A DNA stretch of 64,000 nucleotides from contig NZ_JAPIVQ010000009.1 in assembly GCF_026239675.1 (NCBI RefSeq), positions 204,275-268,274 of the forward strand, given 5' to 3'. The stretch comes from Pedobacter sp. PLR. GTDB lineage: Bacteria; Bacteroidota; Bacteroidia; Sphingobacteriales; Sphingobacteriaceae. The position numbers and the translations under genes were made by a program. This document shows positions 17,401 to 27,000 of this stretch, piece after piece. Each line of letters opens with the position of its first letter. The first letter of the stretch is position 1. The notes below the pieces were generated by a model that was not told where the DNA came from, did no database searches, and saw nothing but the letters and a program-made list of their open reading frames with translations.

Positions 17401-19024
17401 GATGACCTCTTTTGCTTTTGCAGCAGGATTGGTTCCTTTAATGCTGGCTACTGGTGCCGGTGCCCTTGGAAATCGCTCTATCGGAACAGCCGCTGTAGGC
17501 GGGATGATCATTGGTACGGTGGTCGGCGTAATCGTGATTCCAGGTCTCTATGTGCTCTTCTCATCATTGATGAAGAAGAAAGTAACTGCTAGCGCTAAGG
17601 TTATTGTAGCGATTACCTCGGTGATGTTGATCAGCAGCTGCTCCATGAAGAAAGATATTCCTGTTTATGAGCACCGTAGTCTGCCGGAAAGCTTCCAGAA
17701 AAGTACGGATACGAACACTGTAGCCAATACTACCTGGAAGGAATTCTTTAAGGATGAGCAGTTGATTGCACTAATTGAAACTGCCCTTGCCAACAATACA
17801 GATATGAAGCAAACTTTGCATCATATTGAGATCGCGAAGGCAAACTTAAGAATGCGAAAAGGTGCAGCTTTACCTAATATAGACCTTGCAATTGAAGGAG
17901 GACTAAGGAGATACGGTTTCTATACCGCTGATGGAATTGGTAATTACGACACCAATTTCTCTCCCAATCTGAAACCAGGTGAGCAGGTTCCCAACCCGCT
18001 TCCCGACTATTTTGTGGGGATCAGGACTTCATGGGAACTGGATTTATGGGGAAAGCTGAAAAACAAAAAGCAGGCCGCATTGAACAAGTTCATGGCTTCC
18101 TATGAGGGACAGAAACTGGTGCAGACAGAGTTGATCAGTAATGTATCCGCAGCCTATTTCGAATTGCTGACCCTGGATGAGGAGCTTAAGATTTTAAGCA
18201 GAAACATCCAGCTTCAACAGAATGGATTAAAGTTGATTCAGGTGCAAAAAGAAGCGGGTGTGGCTACCGAATTAGGCGTACAGCAATTCAAAGCGGTGCT
18301 TGCCAATTCCAAAGCTAAAGAGCAGGAAGTATTACAACAGGTTAGTCTGATGCAGCACCACCTGAACTTCCTTACTGGTAGATTTGAATCTACTATTACA
18401 TTAAAGGAGAATGGATTAGAAGAATTCACTTCTACCAGTACTTTAGCAGAAGGCACACCTTTACAGATGATTGCTTTGAGGCCGGACATTAGACAAGCCG
18501 GACTGGAATTGATCGCTTCGCAGAAAGAAACGAAGGCCGCAAGTGCAGCATTCTTACCTGCAATTGTGTTAGCGCCGCATATTGGCTTGCAATCTTTTGA
18601 CCTGAGTAAATTGCTACAACCGCAAACGGCATTGGCTTATGGATTGATAGGTGGCTTAACTGCTCCTATTTTCAACCAGCACCGCATACGCGCAGAATAC
18701 GAGAGTTATAAAGCAAGTTACGGGATAGCATTTCAAAATTATGAGAAGATCGTTCTGAAGGCTTACAATGAGGTTCAGGACGCGGTAAAATCTCAAGCCT
18801 TCATTAAGGCGAAAAGAGGTTACATCTCTGAGGAAGTGAAAGCGCTGAATGCTTCCGTTAAAGCAGCAAACGCCTTGTTTTTAGCTGGAAGGGTAACCTA
18901 TCTGGATATCATTACCACGCAAAGGAATGTTTTGGATGCGGAACTTAATGAGGTTCAGGCGAAGAAACAGCAGGTGCTGAACCAGATTTCTATTTACAAA
19001 GCCTTAGGTGGCGGCTGGAAATAA
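14477..19024 (+). CDS. HAE1-type RND pump fused in frame to a TolC/NodT-type outer-membrane factor
   Basis: 1515 residues, about 480 more than a normal AcrB. Residues 1-1031 are a full HAE1 pump: N-terminal FEQFIKRPV, 12 membrane spans, proton-relay segments GIVVDNAIVVVE in TM4 and GLLGKNAILIVEY in TM10. The rest is a complete NodT-family outer-membrane factor. At the junction residue 1032 is Met, followed by KKK, a hydrophobic stretch and lipobox LISSC (Cys1055), that is, a ready-made lipoprotein signal peptide inside the polypeptide. Either one giant protein is made or internal initiation at the ATG at 17570 releases a separate lipoprotein. With the adaptor upstream this is a complete tripartite drug/metabolite exporter. 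Confidence 0.93.
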   Translation: MFEQFIKRPVLSLVISLFITLLGLLALFTLPVTQFPDIVPPSVVVTANYTGANAEVSTNAVAIPLERTINGVAGMTYMSSVSTNNGTTLIQVFFKVGTDPDIAAVNVQNRVTTVLDELPEEVIKAGVTTEKEVNSMLMYLNIYSDDKTADERFIYNFTDINILKELKRIEGVGFAQIMGLRDYAMRVWLKPDRLAAYNISSDDVIAALRRQNVEAAPGQTGIGSDKSINMQQYVLRYPGKFSDAEEYKNIPIRANADGSIIRIKDVADVEFGSLDYEMVSKTDGRPSASIMLKQLPGSNAQEVIKNVKDRMAALQGNSFPPGMKYTMGYDVSRFLDASISSVLITLLEAFILVFIVVFIFLQDFRSTLIPALAVPVCLIGALFFMQMLGFSINLLTLFALVLAIGIVVDNAIVVVEAVYSKMEEEHLQPMEATIAAMKEVGKPVVAITLVMSAVFIPVAFLSGPVGIFYRQFSLTLASAIIISGINALTLTPALCAIILRSPHDKPEAKGWMSRFFAGFNRVYNRMAGGYKGLLTRIAGRRILTFGLLIAFFIATWGMSSILPSGFIPTEDQGMIYVNVTTPPGATVDRTESVLNEIDAISRKMQAVETVSTLAGYSLVNEVSGASYGMGMINLVAWKDREESVTDMIEKLKKATSHIMDADIEFFPPPTVPGFGNSSGFELRLLDKTGADDLNRTSEVMKKFIEDLKATPEIGNVFTTFDVSFPQYLIKVDHDLAAKKGISVENAMNTLQTLMGSYYATNFIRYGQMYKVMVQAGPNYREKPEDVLNLFIKNDQGEMMPFSTFINMERVYGPEQITRYNMFSSAMLNGDATAGFSSGQAIDAVEAVAKKLPAGYEIEWSGMTREQILSGNQALYIFALCLLFVYLILAAQYESFLLPLPVLLSLPAGIFGAFLFLWMFGLENNIYAQVALVMLIGLLGKNAILIVEYAIIKQEQGMSFLDAAIEGSVARLRPILMTSFAFAAGLVPLMLATGAGALGNRSIGTAAVGGMIIGTVVGVIVIPGLYVLFSSLMKKKVTASAKVIVAITSVMLISSCSMKKDIPVYEHRSLPESFQKSTDTNTVANTTWKEFFKDEQLIALIETALANNTDMKQTLHHIEIAKANLRMRKGAALPNIDLAIEGGLRRYGFYTADGIGNYDTNFSPNLKPGEQVPNPLPDYFVGIRTSWELDLWGKLKNKKQAALNKFMASYEGQKLVQTELISNVSAAYFELLTLDEELKILSRNIQLQQNGLKLIQVQKEAGVATELGVQQFKAVLANSKAKEQEVLQQVSLMQHHLNFLTGRFESTITLKENGLEEFTSTSTLAEGTPLQMIALRPDIRQAGLELIASQKETKAASAAFLPAIVLAPHIGLQSFDLSKLLQPQTALAYGLIGGLTAPIFNQHRIRAEYESYKASYGIAFQNYEKIVLKAYNEVQDAVKSQAFIKAKRGYISEEVKALNASVKAANALFLAGRVTYLDIITTQRNVLDAELNEVQAKKQQVLNQISIYKALGGGWK

Positions 19025-19035
19025 GAATTGTTAAC

Positions 19036-19071
19036 AAAACAGGTTCGTATCAATGATACGAACCTGTTTTT
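19036..19071. terminator. Bidirectional terminator between the RND operon and the GH116 locus
   Basis: A 16-bp stem (AAAACAGGTTCGTATC with its complement) around an AAT loop, with A and T runs on the two sides. It serves both converging operons. Confidence 0.9.
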
Positions 19072-19087
19072 CTATTCAACTACCCCC

Positions 19088-19687
19088 TTATTTAGCGCTC
19101 TTCATGGCATCCCGCAGTTGCTTCTCCTTATCCCCATTCCAATACCCACAATCCAGTTGTAAAAACACCGAAGTATAGGGAATGACTTCATTTGTTTTAA
19201 TCACCAGCACCTTAAACAACTTAGATTCAGCGTCGAGTTTCCTGAATACCTCATCATGAAGCATCGTTTCTACCTTTTGAGTTCCCAATATCCCACGTGC
19301 ATCGGACACGAAGTTCCTGACCCCTTTTGCCTGATCTTCAGTGATGAAGTTCAATTCCTGATCCTGATAAATAATCGGTTTAACATGGGCAGAAGAGTTC
19401 ACTTGTGTGAGCACCTCCTTCAATACCGGCAATAGATCTTCATTCGCATAGATGTATTCCATTCCCGGGGCATTCTGTTCCGGAAAAGCCTTGTCAACAA
19501 CCAGAATCCAGTTCCGATGTCCTAACAGTGGAAGTTTGGAATGCAATTGTTTTTTCCAGTCCTGAGCTTTTTCTACCGCAACATCGTTGGCATTGCTGAC
19601 AGGTGCCTCACAACCTGAAAAGGCTACTGAGCTGGCTAAAACGACCATCCCAACAAGTTTTCTTAAGGTATTCACTGATGCTCTCAT
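19088..19687 (-). CDS. Lipoprotein with RbsD/FucU-like (sugar mutarotase-like) domain
   Basis: 199 residues with a lipoprotein signal ending SVAFSGC (Cys26), so an exported lipid-anchored protein. The body resembles the RbsD/FucU family of cyclic sugar pyranase/mutarotases: LLGHRNWILVVDKAFP near the start of the fold and KVLVIKTNEVIPYTSVFLQLDCGYW near the end. Known RbsD and FucU proteins are cytoplasmic decamers acting on ribose or fucose, so a lipoprotein form is unusual. It is the last gene of the minus-strand locus, nine bases behind the GH116 gene, suggesting work on the sugar that GH116 releases. The family match is by pattern and moderate. Confidence 0.65.
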   Translation of the reverse strand: MRASVNTLRKLVGMVVLASSVAFSGCEAPVSNANDVAVEKAQDWKKQLHSKLPLLGHRNWILVVDKAFPEQNAPGMEYIYANEDLLPVLKEVLTQVNSSAHVKPIIYQDQELNFITEDQAKGVRNFVSDARGILGTQKVETMLHDEVFRKLDAESKLFKVLVIKTNEVIPYTSVFLQLDCGYWNGDKEKQLRDAMKSAK

Positions 19688-19696
19688 ATAATTGAT

Positions 19697-22408
19697 TTAG
19701 GAAAAAGTGATTTTTAAGCTTTCATTCATTTTAACATTCATTTTCTTGTCGCTGCTGATGGTCAGTTCGGCTCCGTTCTGTTTGAAATTTACAGGAATAT
19801 TCTGAGCGCCCAGCATGACAGAAACCGACTTTATGCGTCCTTCGCCTATTTTGGTGAAAGCCAGGTCCTTTAACTGCAATTCACCATACTTTAAACTGAT
19901 CGTATGCAGCTGTTTCGCTCCTGTCTTTTTCTGTGCATAAGTTCCCCAGCCTTTTGCAGCGGTAAAAGGAGTTTTAAAATCGGCCGCGTTCCATGCAGGA
20001 GAGAATCTAATATACCCTTTAGGACCGTGATACTCAAACCCGCCGGCATTTATAAATGTACCGTAACTCGCCATGGCTCTGGCATAGTGATCACTACATT
20101 CGATCTCATTGAAAGGATTTCTTTTAGCGGCGTGATATCTGTCGTGGATAGATCGGGTAAGGATCAGGCTTTCTGCTACCATCCCTTCTCCCATCAAATG
20201 TGCGGCTACCTGATGTTCAAAACCACTCATACACTCATGGAAATAGCCCAGTTGCCAGCCTACATTCTCTCCAAAGGGCTTAGGTTCATTGTATGGATTC
20301 GTATTCATCACCATACCTCCTTCACCCGACAATGCGTATGGCCTACCCCCAACATGGGTTTTGATATATGGCCCAACATCCGAAGCGTAGTTATATTTCC
20401 ATAAAGCTTTTAGTGCCGCAACCGCTTTATCTTTACTCAACACCCTTGGCAGGCCGACCTGAAACGCCCAGCTCTGACCGTAGACCTGATCAATGTGACA
20501 GGTATTGTAAGAGCCCAGTTTTTTGCGTCCCTCCACCTTGTCCGGTCGGTGGATAAAGTATTCGCCGTTAAACAGCTCTTTTTCCATATTCTTACGACCA
20601 TTCGTTACATAGGTTTCACAAGTTTTTGCAAAAGCGGTATCGTTCATTTCCTCGGCCATTGCCTGACCAGCCCTTGCACCGGCAATACAAAGTCCCACAA
20701 TCCAGGCAATTTCCCCTTCCCAGACCGCATCCAATGTGTTTTCCATTGGGGTATCGGTCATGCCATCCCCATTCTTATCCTGATCCAGCATGAATTGTGT
20801 GGCCTTTTTAATTCCCGGCCAGTTCGTTTGCAGGAAACTATTATCGGCGCTCATCTGATGTTCGCGGTAAAACCGGAGTACCGTACCTGCCTGTCCGTCA
20901 ATTGCCGGTCTGCTTTCATTTTCTGCGCGGAAAATAATGGCTCCGGTATCCTCCTTAAACCCGATTCCCAAATCTACACGATGCCTTAAATCGCGCTCCA
21001 ATTCAGGGAATATTCGGGCTACAGATTGTGCATATTGCCAAACATGGGTGCAGGTACCGGCACAAGCGCCAACTCCCTCCCAGCCCCAGAATCTACCATC
21101 GGCAAAGCGATAGGTATTGGCGGTGGCCAGGGTATCAATATTAATGAAAGTACGCTCCAGAAACCAGTGTGGTAGTGTTGAGTCATTCCAGGTACTCGTC
21201 CACAATTCTGTAGTTTTTGTCAGCTTGTCAAAATTATCCTGCAGATAAGCACTTACCGCAGCGGCATCTTTAAATCTGGTGGCATAATGAAAACCCTTTT
21301 GCGCGTCCTTAACGATATTCTTAAGTTTTACATTGGCGTTATTGAAATGCCAGGCGACAGAATAATCTGCTTTAACTGATTTCCCCGGAGCAACAGTTGC
21401 GGTAACTTCAATACCACCGACTAGTTTTTCCGGTGCCTCTGCAACTGCTGAACTGCTCCCTGCAGCATTGAACTGTTTATCCGTCACGGGCCATGGGCTA
21501 ATGGCGGGATAGGCTTTCCCGTTAGGCTGATGCAGGGTAAAACACATTGTTCCGGCATCCTGCGCATTTTTCAGTTCGTCAGTAAGGGCTTCAAAAGAAG
21601 AAGAGATGCTAATCGCGTTTTTGCTGGCGGATACCTCATTTTTCCTTTGTCCGGTTTTTGCCTTTCCGGTTAGTTTGTTGGCCCCGTTTTCCATCCAGCC
21701 TAAAACGGAAACCTGGATTGGGCTGGCGGTGGTGTTTTTTACTTCTGCACGGAGCATAGTCCCGGGCAAGGCCGAATTCAGCGCATCAAGGGGGATAAAT
21801 GGAGAATAGACCTTTAACTGTACTTCAACAGGAAAATCCTTACTGATATACTGTATAGTAGCCATAGGATAAGCTGGTTTAAAAATAACCTCATCCCAAT
21901 GGTCTTCTGTCAGTTCTTTGATATACGTTTTGCCATTGGTGACAACTTTTACGGCAAATCCCTGTTCTAGAACCCGTTTATTATTGGCTATAGCAGGTTC
22001 AACATAGGCAGCACCATCTCTCACACGAATCTTTCTCAGCTCCGTGCCATCGTTCCAGTTCACCGTTTTAGGATCTATACCTTCCTGTGCACCTTCAAAG
22101 GTTTCATTGTAAATCTGCCAGAGCCATAGTCTGCCATCTCCCCCAACATACACTGTTCCGGCATGAAGACCACCTACAGGCATTCCAATGTATTTAAGTT
22201 CATTTTTACTTTTGTAATAAGCAGTTTCTTTACCTCTGTTGTAAAGGGAGCTTACCCATTTGGGGTCTAAGTTTTTGTCTACCGGGATGTTATGAACCGG
22301 ATAATCCATTGCAAAAACACTTTTCGCCCATACGGGGAACTGAACAGTTGCAAGACCGGCTGTGAGTAGTCCTGCATTCTTTATAAAATCTCTTCTGTTT
22401 GATGTCAT
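19697..22408 (-). CDS. GH116-type glycoside hydrolase with Tat signal
   Basis: Starting at the ATG at 22408 gives 903 residues. The first 30 residues (SNRRDFIKNAGLLTAG) are a twin-arginine signal, so a folded enzyme is exported. The N-terminal beta domain contains GMPVGGLHAGTVYVGGDGRLWLW, and the catalytic (alpha/alpha)6 domain contains CTHVWQYAQSVARIFPELERDLR, ENTLDAVWEGEIAW and ECSDHYARAMASYG, the family pattern of GH116 (GBA2/DUF608). Members hydrolyse beta-glucosides, beta-xylosides or beta-N-acetylglucosaminides. It sits directly after SusD in the operon, so the substrate is probably a glycoside bound by the SusC/D pair. The sugar is not identifiable from sequence alone. Confidence 0.85.
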   Translation of the reverse strand: MTSNRRDFIKNAGLLTAGLATVQFPVWAKSVFAMDYPVHNIPVDKNLDPKWVSSLYNRGKETAYYKSKNELKYIGMPVGGLHAGTVYVGGDGRLWLWQIYNETFEGAQEGIDPKTVNWNDGTELRKIRVRDGAAYVEPAIANNKRVLEQGFAVKVVTNGKTYIKELTEDHWDEVIFKPAYPMATIQYISKDFPVEVQLKVYSPFIPLDALNSALPGTMLRAEVKNTTASPIQVSVLGWMENGANKLTGKAKTGQRKNEVSASKNAISISSSFEALTDELKNAQDAGTMCFTLHQPNGKAYPAISPWPVTDKQFNAAGSSSAVAEAPEKLVGGIEVTATVAPGKSVKADYSVAWHFNNANVKLKNIVKDAQKGFHYATRFKDAAAVSAYLQDNFDKLTKTTELWTSTWNDSTLPHWFLERTFINIDTLATANTYRFADGRFWGWEGVGACAGTCTHVWQYAQSVARIFPELERDLRHRVDLGIGFKEDTGAIIFRAENESRPAIDGQAGTVLRFYREHQMSADNSFLQTNWPGIKKATQFMLDQDKNGDGMTDTPMENTLDAVWEGEIAWIVGLCIAGARAGQAMAEEMNDTAFAKTCETYVTNGRKNMEKELFNGEYFIHRPDKVEGRKKLGSYNTCHIDQVYGQSWAFQVGLPRVLSKDKAVAALKALWKYNYASDVGPYIKTHVGGRPYALSGEGGMVMNTNPYNEPKPFGENVGWQLGYFHECMSGFEHQVAAHLMGEGMVAESLILTRSIHDRYHAAKRNPFNEIECSDHYARAMASYGTFINAGGFEYHGPKGYIRFSPAWNAADFKTPFTAAKGWGTYAQKKTGAKQLHTISLKYGELQLKDLAFTKIGEGRIKSVSVMLGAQNIPVNFKQNGAELTISSDKKMNVKMNESLKITFS

Positions 22409-22430
22409 AATCAATTTTCTTTTTAACGAA

Positions 22431-24068
22431 TTACCAACCTGGATTTTGAGGCAACAAATTCCTGTTTCTATCTATGATCGCCTGAGGAACAGGCCATATA
22501 TAATTCTTACTTGCATTAAATACCCTGTCCTGAGCTTTAAACATTGGTTTTGTCCAATCACCTATCGGATCTGCAATATTACTATTGATTCCATAAGCAG
22601 GTTTCGAGAGCACAAATTCTGCGGTTTTCCACCTCAACAGGTCAAAATATCTTTTATGTTCCGCTACAAATTCATGGCGACGTTCTTCCCGGATCGCTTC
22701 GCGCATTTTAACCTGATCTCCTAACAAGGGATCTACCCCCGGAAGTCCGGCTCTTGACCTGATTTTATTCATGGCCCAGGTAATCCTGGAATTGCCCGGA
22801 TCAGTTTCATTTAACGCTTCTGCGAGCAGTAGTAAGGTTTCTGAATAACGATAAATCGGCCAGTTGGCCCAATTTTCTCCGGGTTTAGGATTAGTCTGAT
22901 CATTAAATTTCAGGTACATATAGCCCGTTATCCCACCACCTTCGGCATTGATCCGTTCTGGCATAGCAGCTGAAGGATGCGGTTGATAAGGCGTAGATGT
23001 ACCATTCGGTCTCAACACAGGGATACCAGGGAGCATAAACGTCATTTTTAACCTTGCATCTCTATTTTCGAAAGGCTTTGCGATGTCATAAATTGCAGAT
23101 GTTTTGATTGATTTCCCATCTGTACACTCATAAGAATCAATCAGGTCTCTGGTTGGACAGAAACTGGCCCATCCTTCTCCGGTCACTCCGGTTCCTGAAG
23201 GAGAAGCCAATACCGGCAGGAACTGGGTTAATTTATCCTGAACATATTGGTAAGCTAAAATCACCTCTTTGTTGGCATTATTTGATTCTTTTTTGAACAA
23301 CATGGAATAATCTTCCTCCAGATCATAGCCCATGGTGGTGACTTCCTCTGCGGATTTTGCTGCTTCTGCCCATAATGTAGCATCTTGCTGACCCTGGTGA
23401 AACTTTTTCATACTGGCCATATACAGATAAATATTAGCCCTTAGCATCAAAGCTGCCGCCCTGGTAATACGGCCATTATCTGCGGCAGAAGTGTATTTAA
23501 CGGGTAAACCTGCGATGGCGGCCTCCACATTTTGCAAAGCATAATTCAGCACTTCCTGCTTAGGACTGCGCGATAAATTTGACTCCTCCAGACCAATTGG
23601 TTTTTCTTTAATCAAAGGAAGATCTCCGAACAGTTGTGACATCCGGAAGTACCGCATGGCCAGAATAAACCTCGCCTCGGCATCAAATCTCTTTTTAATA
23701 CTTGCGTCAATGGTCATGGTACTTAACTTATCGATAAAATACAAAGCGATACGAATCTGATCATATCTCCATTCTTCCCCAATATAACCATCTGTTGCAG
23801 AATAAGTACCCATACTGACAAAACCCAATCCACCCTCACCCCATGCGTTGGTCATCACCGTATTATCGCTCTGACAATCGCGCCAGAAATCACGACTATT
23901 TGGTAAAGTAGCATATACGGCATTTAATCCTTTTTGTGCATCATCAGCTGTTTTCCAAAAGGTAGCATCAGAAGATTCTGCGAGTGGTGAAGTATCTAGA
24001 AAACCTTTTTTACAACTGCCGGCCATAAAAACAACCACAATTAACAGGTATATATTTTTTCTTTTCAT
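22431..24068 (-). CDS. SusD/RagB-family outer-membrane glycan-binding lipoprotein
   Basis: The ATG at 24068 gives 545 residues. The frame is open further upstream but would run into the SusC gene, whose stop is four bases away. The lipoprotein signal ends FMAGSC. SusD marks are TFWKTADDAQKGLNAVY, the TPR-like helices with RYFRMSQLFGDLPL, and the C-terminal REERRHEFVAEHKRYFDLLRW. SusD lipoproteins sit on the cell surface over a SusC barrel and capture ligand. The gene is between SusC (4 bases) and GH116 (22 bases), all co-oriented. Confidence 0.93.
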   Translation of the reverse strand: MKRKNIYLLIVVVFMAGSCKKGFLDTSPLAESSDATFWKTADDAQKGLNAVYATLPNSRDFWRDCQSDNTVMTNAWGEGGLGFVSMGTYSATDGYIGEEWRYDQIRIALYFIDKLSTMTIDASIKKRFDAEARFILAMRYFRMSQLFGDLPLIKEKPIGLEESNLSRSPKQEVLNYALQNVEAAIAGLPVKYTSAADNGRITRAAALMLRANIYLYMASMKKFHQGQQDATLWAEAAKSAEEVTTMGYDLEEDYSMLFKKESNNANKEVILAYQYVQDKLTQFLPVLASPSGTGVTGEGWASFCPTRDLIDSYECTDGKSIKTSAIYDIAKPFENRDARLKMTFMLPGIPVLRPNGTSTPYQPHPSAAMPERINAEGGGITGYMYLKFNDQTNPKPGENWANWPIYRYSETLLLLAEALNETDPGNSRITWAMNKIRSRAGLPGVDPLLGDQVKMREAIREERRHEFVAEHKRYFDLLRWKTAEFVLSKPAYGINSNIADPIGDWTKPMFKAQDRVFNASKNYIWPVPQAIIDRNRNLLPQNPGW

Positions 24069-24072
24069 CTTT

Positions 24073-27000
24073 TTAGAATTTAAGGTTGAAACCAAATGAC
24101 CAGGTTCTTGAAAGTGGGTAATACCCACCTTCCGGATCAAAGCCGGTATAGTTAGTAATGGTCGCCAGATTTTGGACAGAAGCAAACAGTCTTAATGAGT
24201 TAAGCTTTAACTTAGTTAATGCTGCTTTTGGCAGTTGATAACCAATCTGTACATTCTGGATTTTGATATAATCGGCCTTTCTCAACCAGAAGCTCGAATA
24301 TTTGGTATCATTCGCATTATTCTGAATAGATAACCTTGGATAAGTGGCATTCGGGTTATCCGGAGTCCAGTTGTCTAAAGCCAGCGGACGGGCATTTTGT
24401 GAAAGATAGAAGGCCCATCCCTCATAACCGCTCATGTACCTCATCCCATTCAACGCACCGATTACATTTGCTGAAACATCAAAGTTTTTCCATCCAAAGT
24501 TGAAGTTGGCACCAAACCTAACCACCACTTTATCATTTAAGATTACCCTGTCATTACCATCAATCACCTTGTCATTATTGGTATCCTGGTATTTGATGTT
24601 TCCAGGAAACACATTGGGCCCCTGATTCGGACTGTTTTTAATTTCCTCCGCACTTTGAAACAAGCCTAAAGCTTTTAAACCATATGGCAATTGATATTGC
24701 AAACCTTCATCGGTATAAGTATTTCCAATCTGAGGCCCTTTACCTGCAAGATCGATGACTTTGTTCTTCGAAAAAGAGGTGTTAAAATCAACGCCCCAAT
24801 TGAATTCGCCAGACCTATCCTTATAATTGAGCAGGAATTCCCAGCCTTTACTATCCATTTTCAACAAATTACTAAATGGCGCTGGCAGGCCGAATTCTGC
24901 ACTTACAGGCGGATTATTCAATATATTGTCCCTTTTGTTTATGAAATAATCTACACTAATCCCTAATCTCTGACCAAGCAACATCACGTCAAGGCCAAGA
25001 TTCGTTTGTTTAGATTGCTCCCAGGTTATGTTCTTATTTACAGAAACGCCGTTATAGGCGCCTGGCACCGCAACACCATTAAATCCATAAATCGTAGAGT
25101 TATAGGTCAGCACCTCAGCTGTTGGGTAGTACCCAACTTTTTCCGCGTCGCCCAAAATCCCCCATGATCCACGAACCTTTAGGCTGTTGACCCAGGATAC
25201 ATCAAAAAATGATTCTCTGTGAATGTTCCACCCAGCGGAGAATGAAGGAAAATACCCCCATTTATTCCCTTCCGCAAAGCGTGAAGAGCCATCACCACGA
25301 ATGTTTGCCTGAAACAGGTATTTCCCATCATAATCGTAATTCAATCTGCCGAAATAAGACCTGATGGCCACATCTGAAGCCGTACCTGAATTCTGCATAT
25401 TAGTGGATGCCCCGGTATTCAAGACATCAATATTTCCAAAAGGAAGTTGATCGCGGTAAGCGCTAAAACTATTGTTGTAATAATATTCCTGGGAATACCC
25501 TGCCAATGCTTTGAATCCATGTTTATTCAATTGGTAGTCATAATCAGCAGTTGCCTGAAAAACATTCCTGTAGTTGCTCCCGTAGCTCTCTGTCAATGCG
25601 GTTACCAGGTTTTTTCTGGTTGCTATTGCTCCACTCTCATCGTACAGGTTATAGGCGAGCACCCTATCGGTAGTCCGTTGATCACTGGAAGTTCTGGCAT
25701 AGGAACCTTTAATATTTAAATTTTCTAAAGGCGAATAAACCAGATCTGCCACGCCGAAGAGCTCTTTATATTTCGCATAATTGTACCCTCCTTCATTGAC
25801 CCCGGCAATGGTATTCCCAACCATAGAAGAGCCAACACCATATTGCCCGTTTGAGGTATAGATAGGACTAATTGGTGCCGCACGTGCAGATTCAGATTGC
25901 CATCTATCGGTTCCTCCCTGCGGTTGCATGATATAGGTTTGGGTATATTGCAGATTGGTGGAGAGTTTCAGCTGGTCTGAAATTTTGATATTTATATCCG
26001 GCCGAAAGGTGTATTTATTGTAGTTGTTATTTGGCAGCGTTCCATCCTGATAATCATAAGAACCGGACACCCTGTAAGTCACATTTTCAGATCCACCGGA
26101 AATTGCCAGACTATTATTGTTAATCAGGGTGTTCCTTTTATAAATGTCCATATACCATTTGTTATCGGCATATTTCCCGGCAGCAAGATCCTCCAGGCCT
26201 TTCGCGCCATATATCGGCTCCTTGCCATCATTTATCAATACCTGATCCCATAATTTCATGTAATCTGCGGCACCCACAAAATCCAGCATGAATTGTGGTT
26301 GCTGTATCCCTATGCTGCTATTCAGCTCTACCATAGGTTTACCGGTTTTATTTCCTTTTTTTGTGGTCACCAGCAGCACACCATTTGCAGCTCTTGAACC
26401 ATATATGGATGCTGATGCAGCATCTTTAAGTACAGAAACGCTCTCTATATCATTAGGGTTTAAGGTGTAAATATTACCTGGAAAACCATCTATCAAGACC
26501 AGTACGCCTGAGCTCCCGCCAATGGTAGAAGTTCCGCGGATATTGATGCTGGCACCAGAGCCTGCTGCACCTGATCCTTTGGAGATATTTAGTCCGGGAA
26601 CGGTTCCTGCAAGTAATTCCTGAACATTGGTAACCGGCCTTGAAGTAAGCGCCTTATCTACGTTTACGACCCCTACAGCACCGGTAAGATCCGCTTTCTT
26701 CTGTGTACCGAAGCCCACAACTACCAGCTCCCCCAACTGTGATGCTTCTTCCTGAAGCGCCACATTCAGGTCGGGGTTTTGCCCATCTGCAATAGTGATG
26801 TCTTTTGATACCGGGGTATAACCGATATAATTCCAGGTCATTTGATAATTACCTGGTTTTAAATTCACAAAAATGTAATTTCCCTCTCCGTCTGCTATCT
26901 TGTTCTGCGTGATGCCTTCTCCAATGAGCTTAATGGTTACGCCAGGCAAAGATAATCCGGTTTTACCTTCGGTTACTTTTCCTTTCAACACGCCTGCGAC

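Noticed and set aside
19904..20989. Open frames of 62-166 codons on the plus strand opposite the GH116 gene
   Set aside because: They are antisense shadows of a well-supported enzyme gene, with no start signals or recognisable protein features.
24069..24185. Upstream extension of the SusD frame to an ATG at 24185
   Set aside because: It would overlap the end of SusC by over 100 bases. The ATG at 24068 starts a proper lipoprotein signal four bases after the SusC stop.
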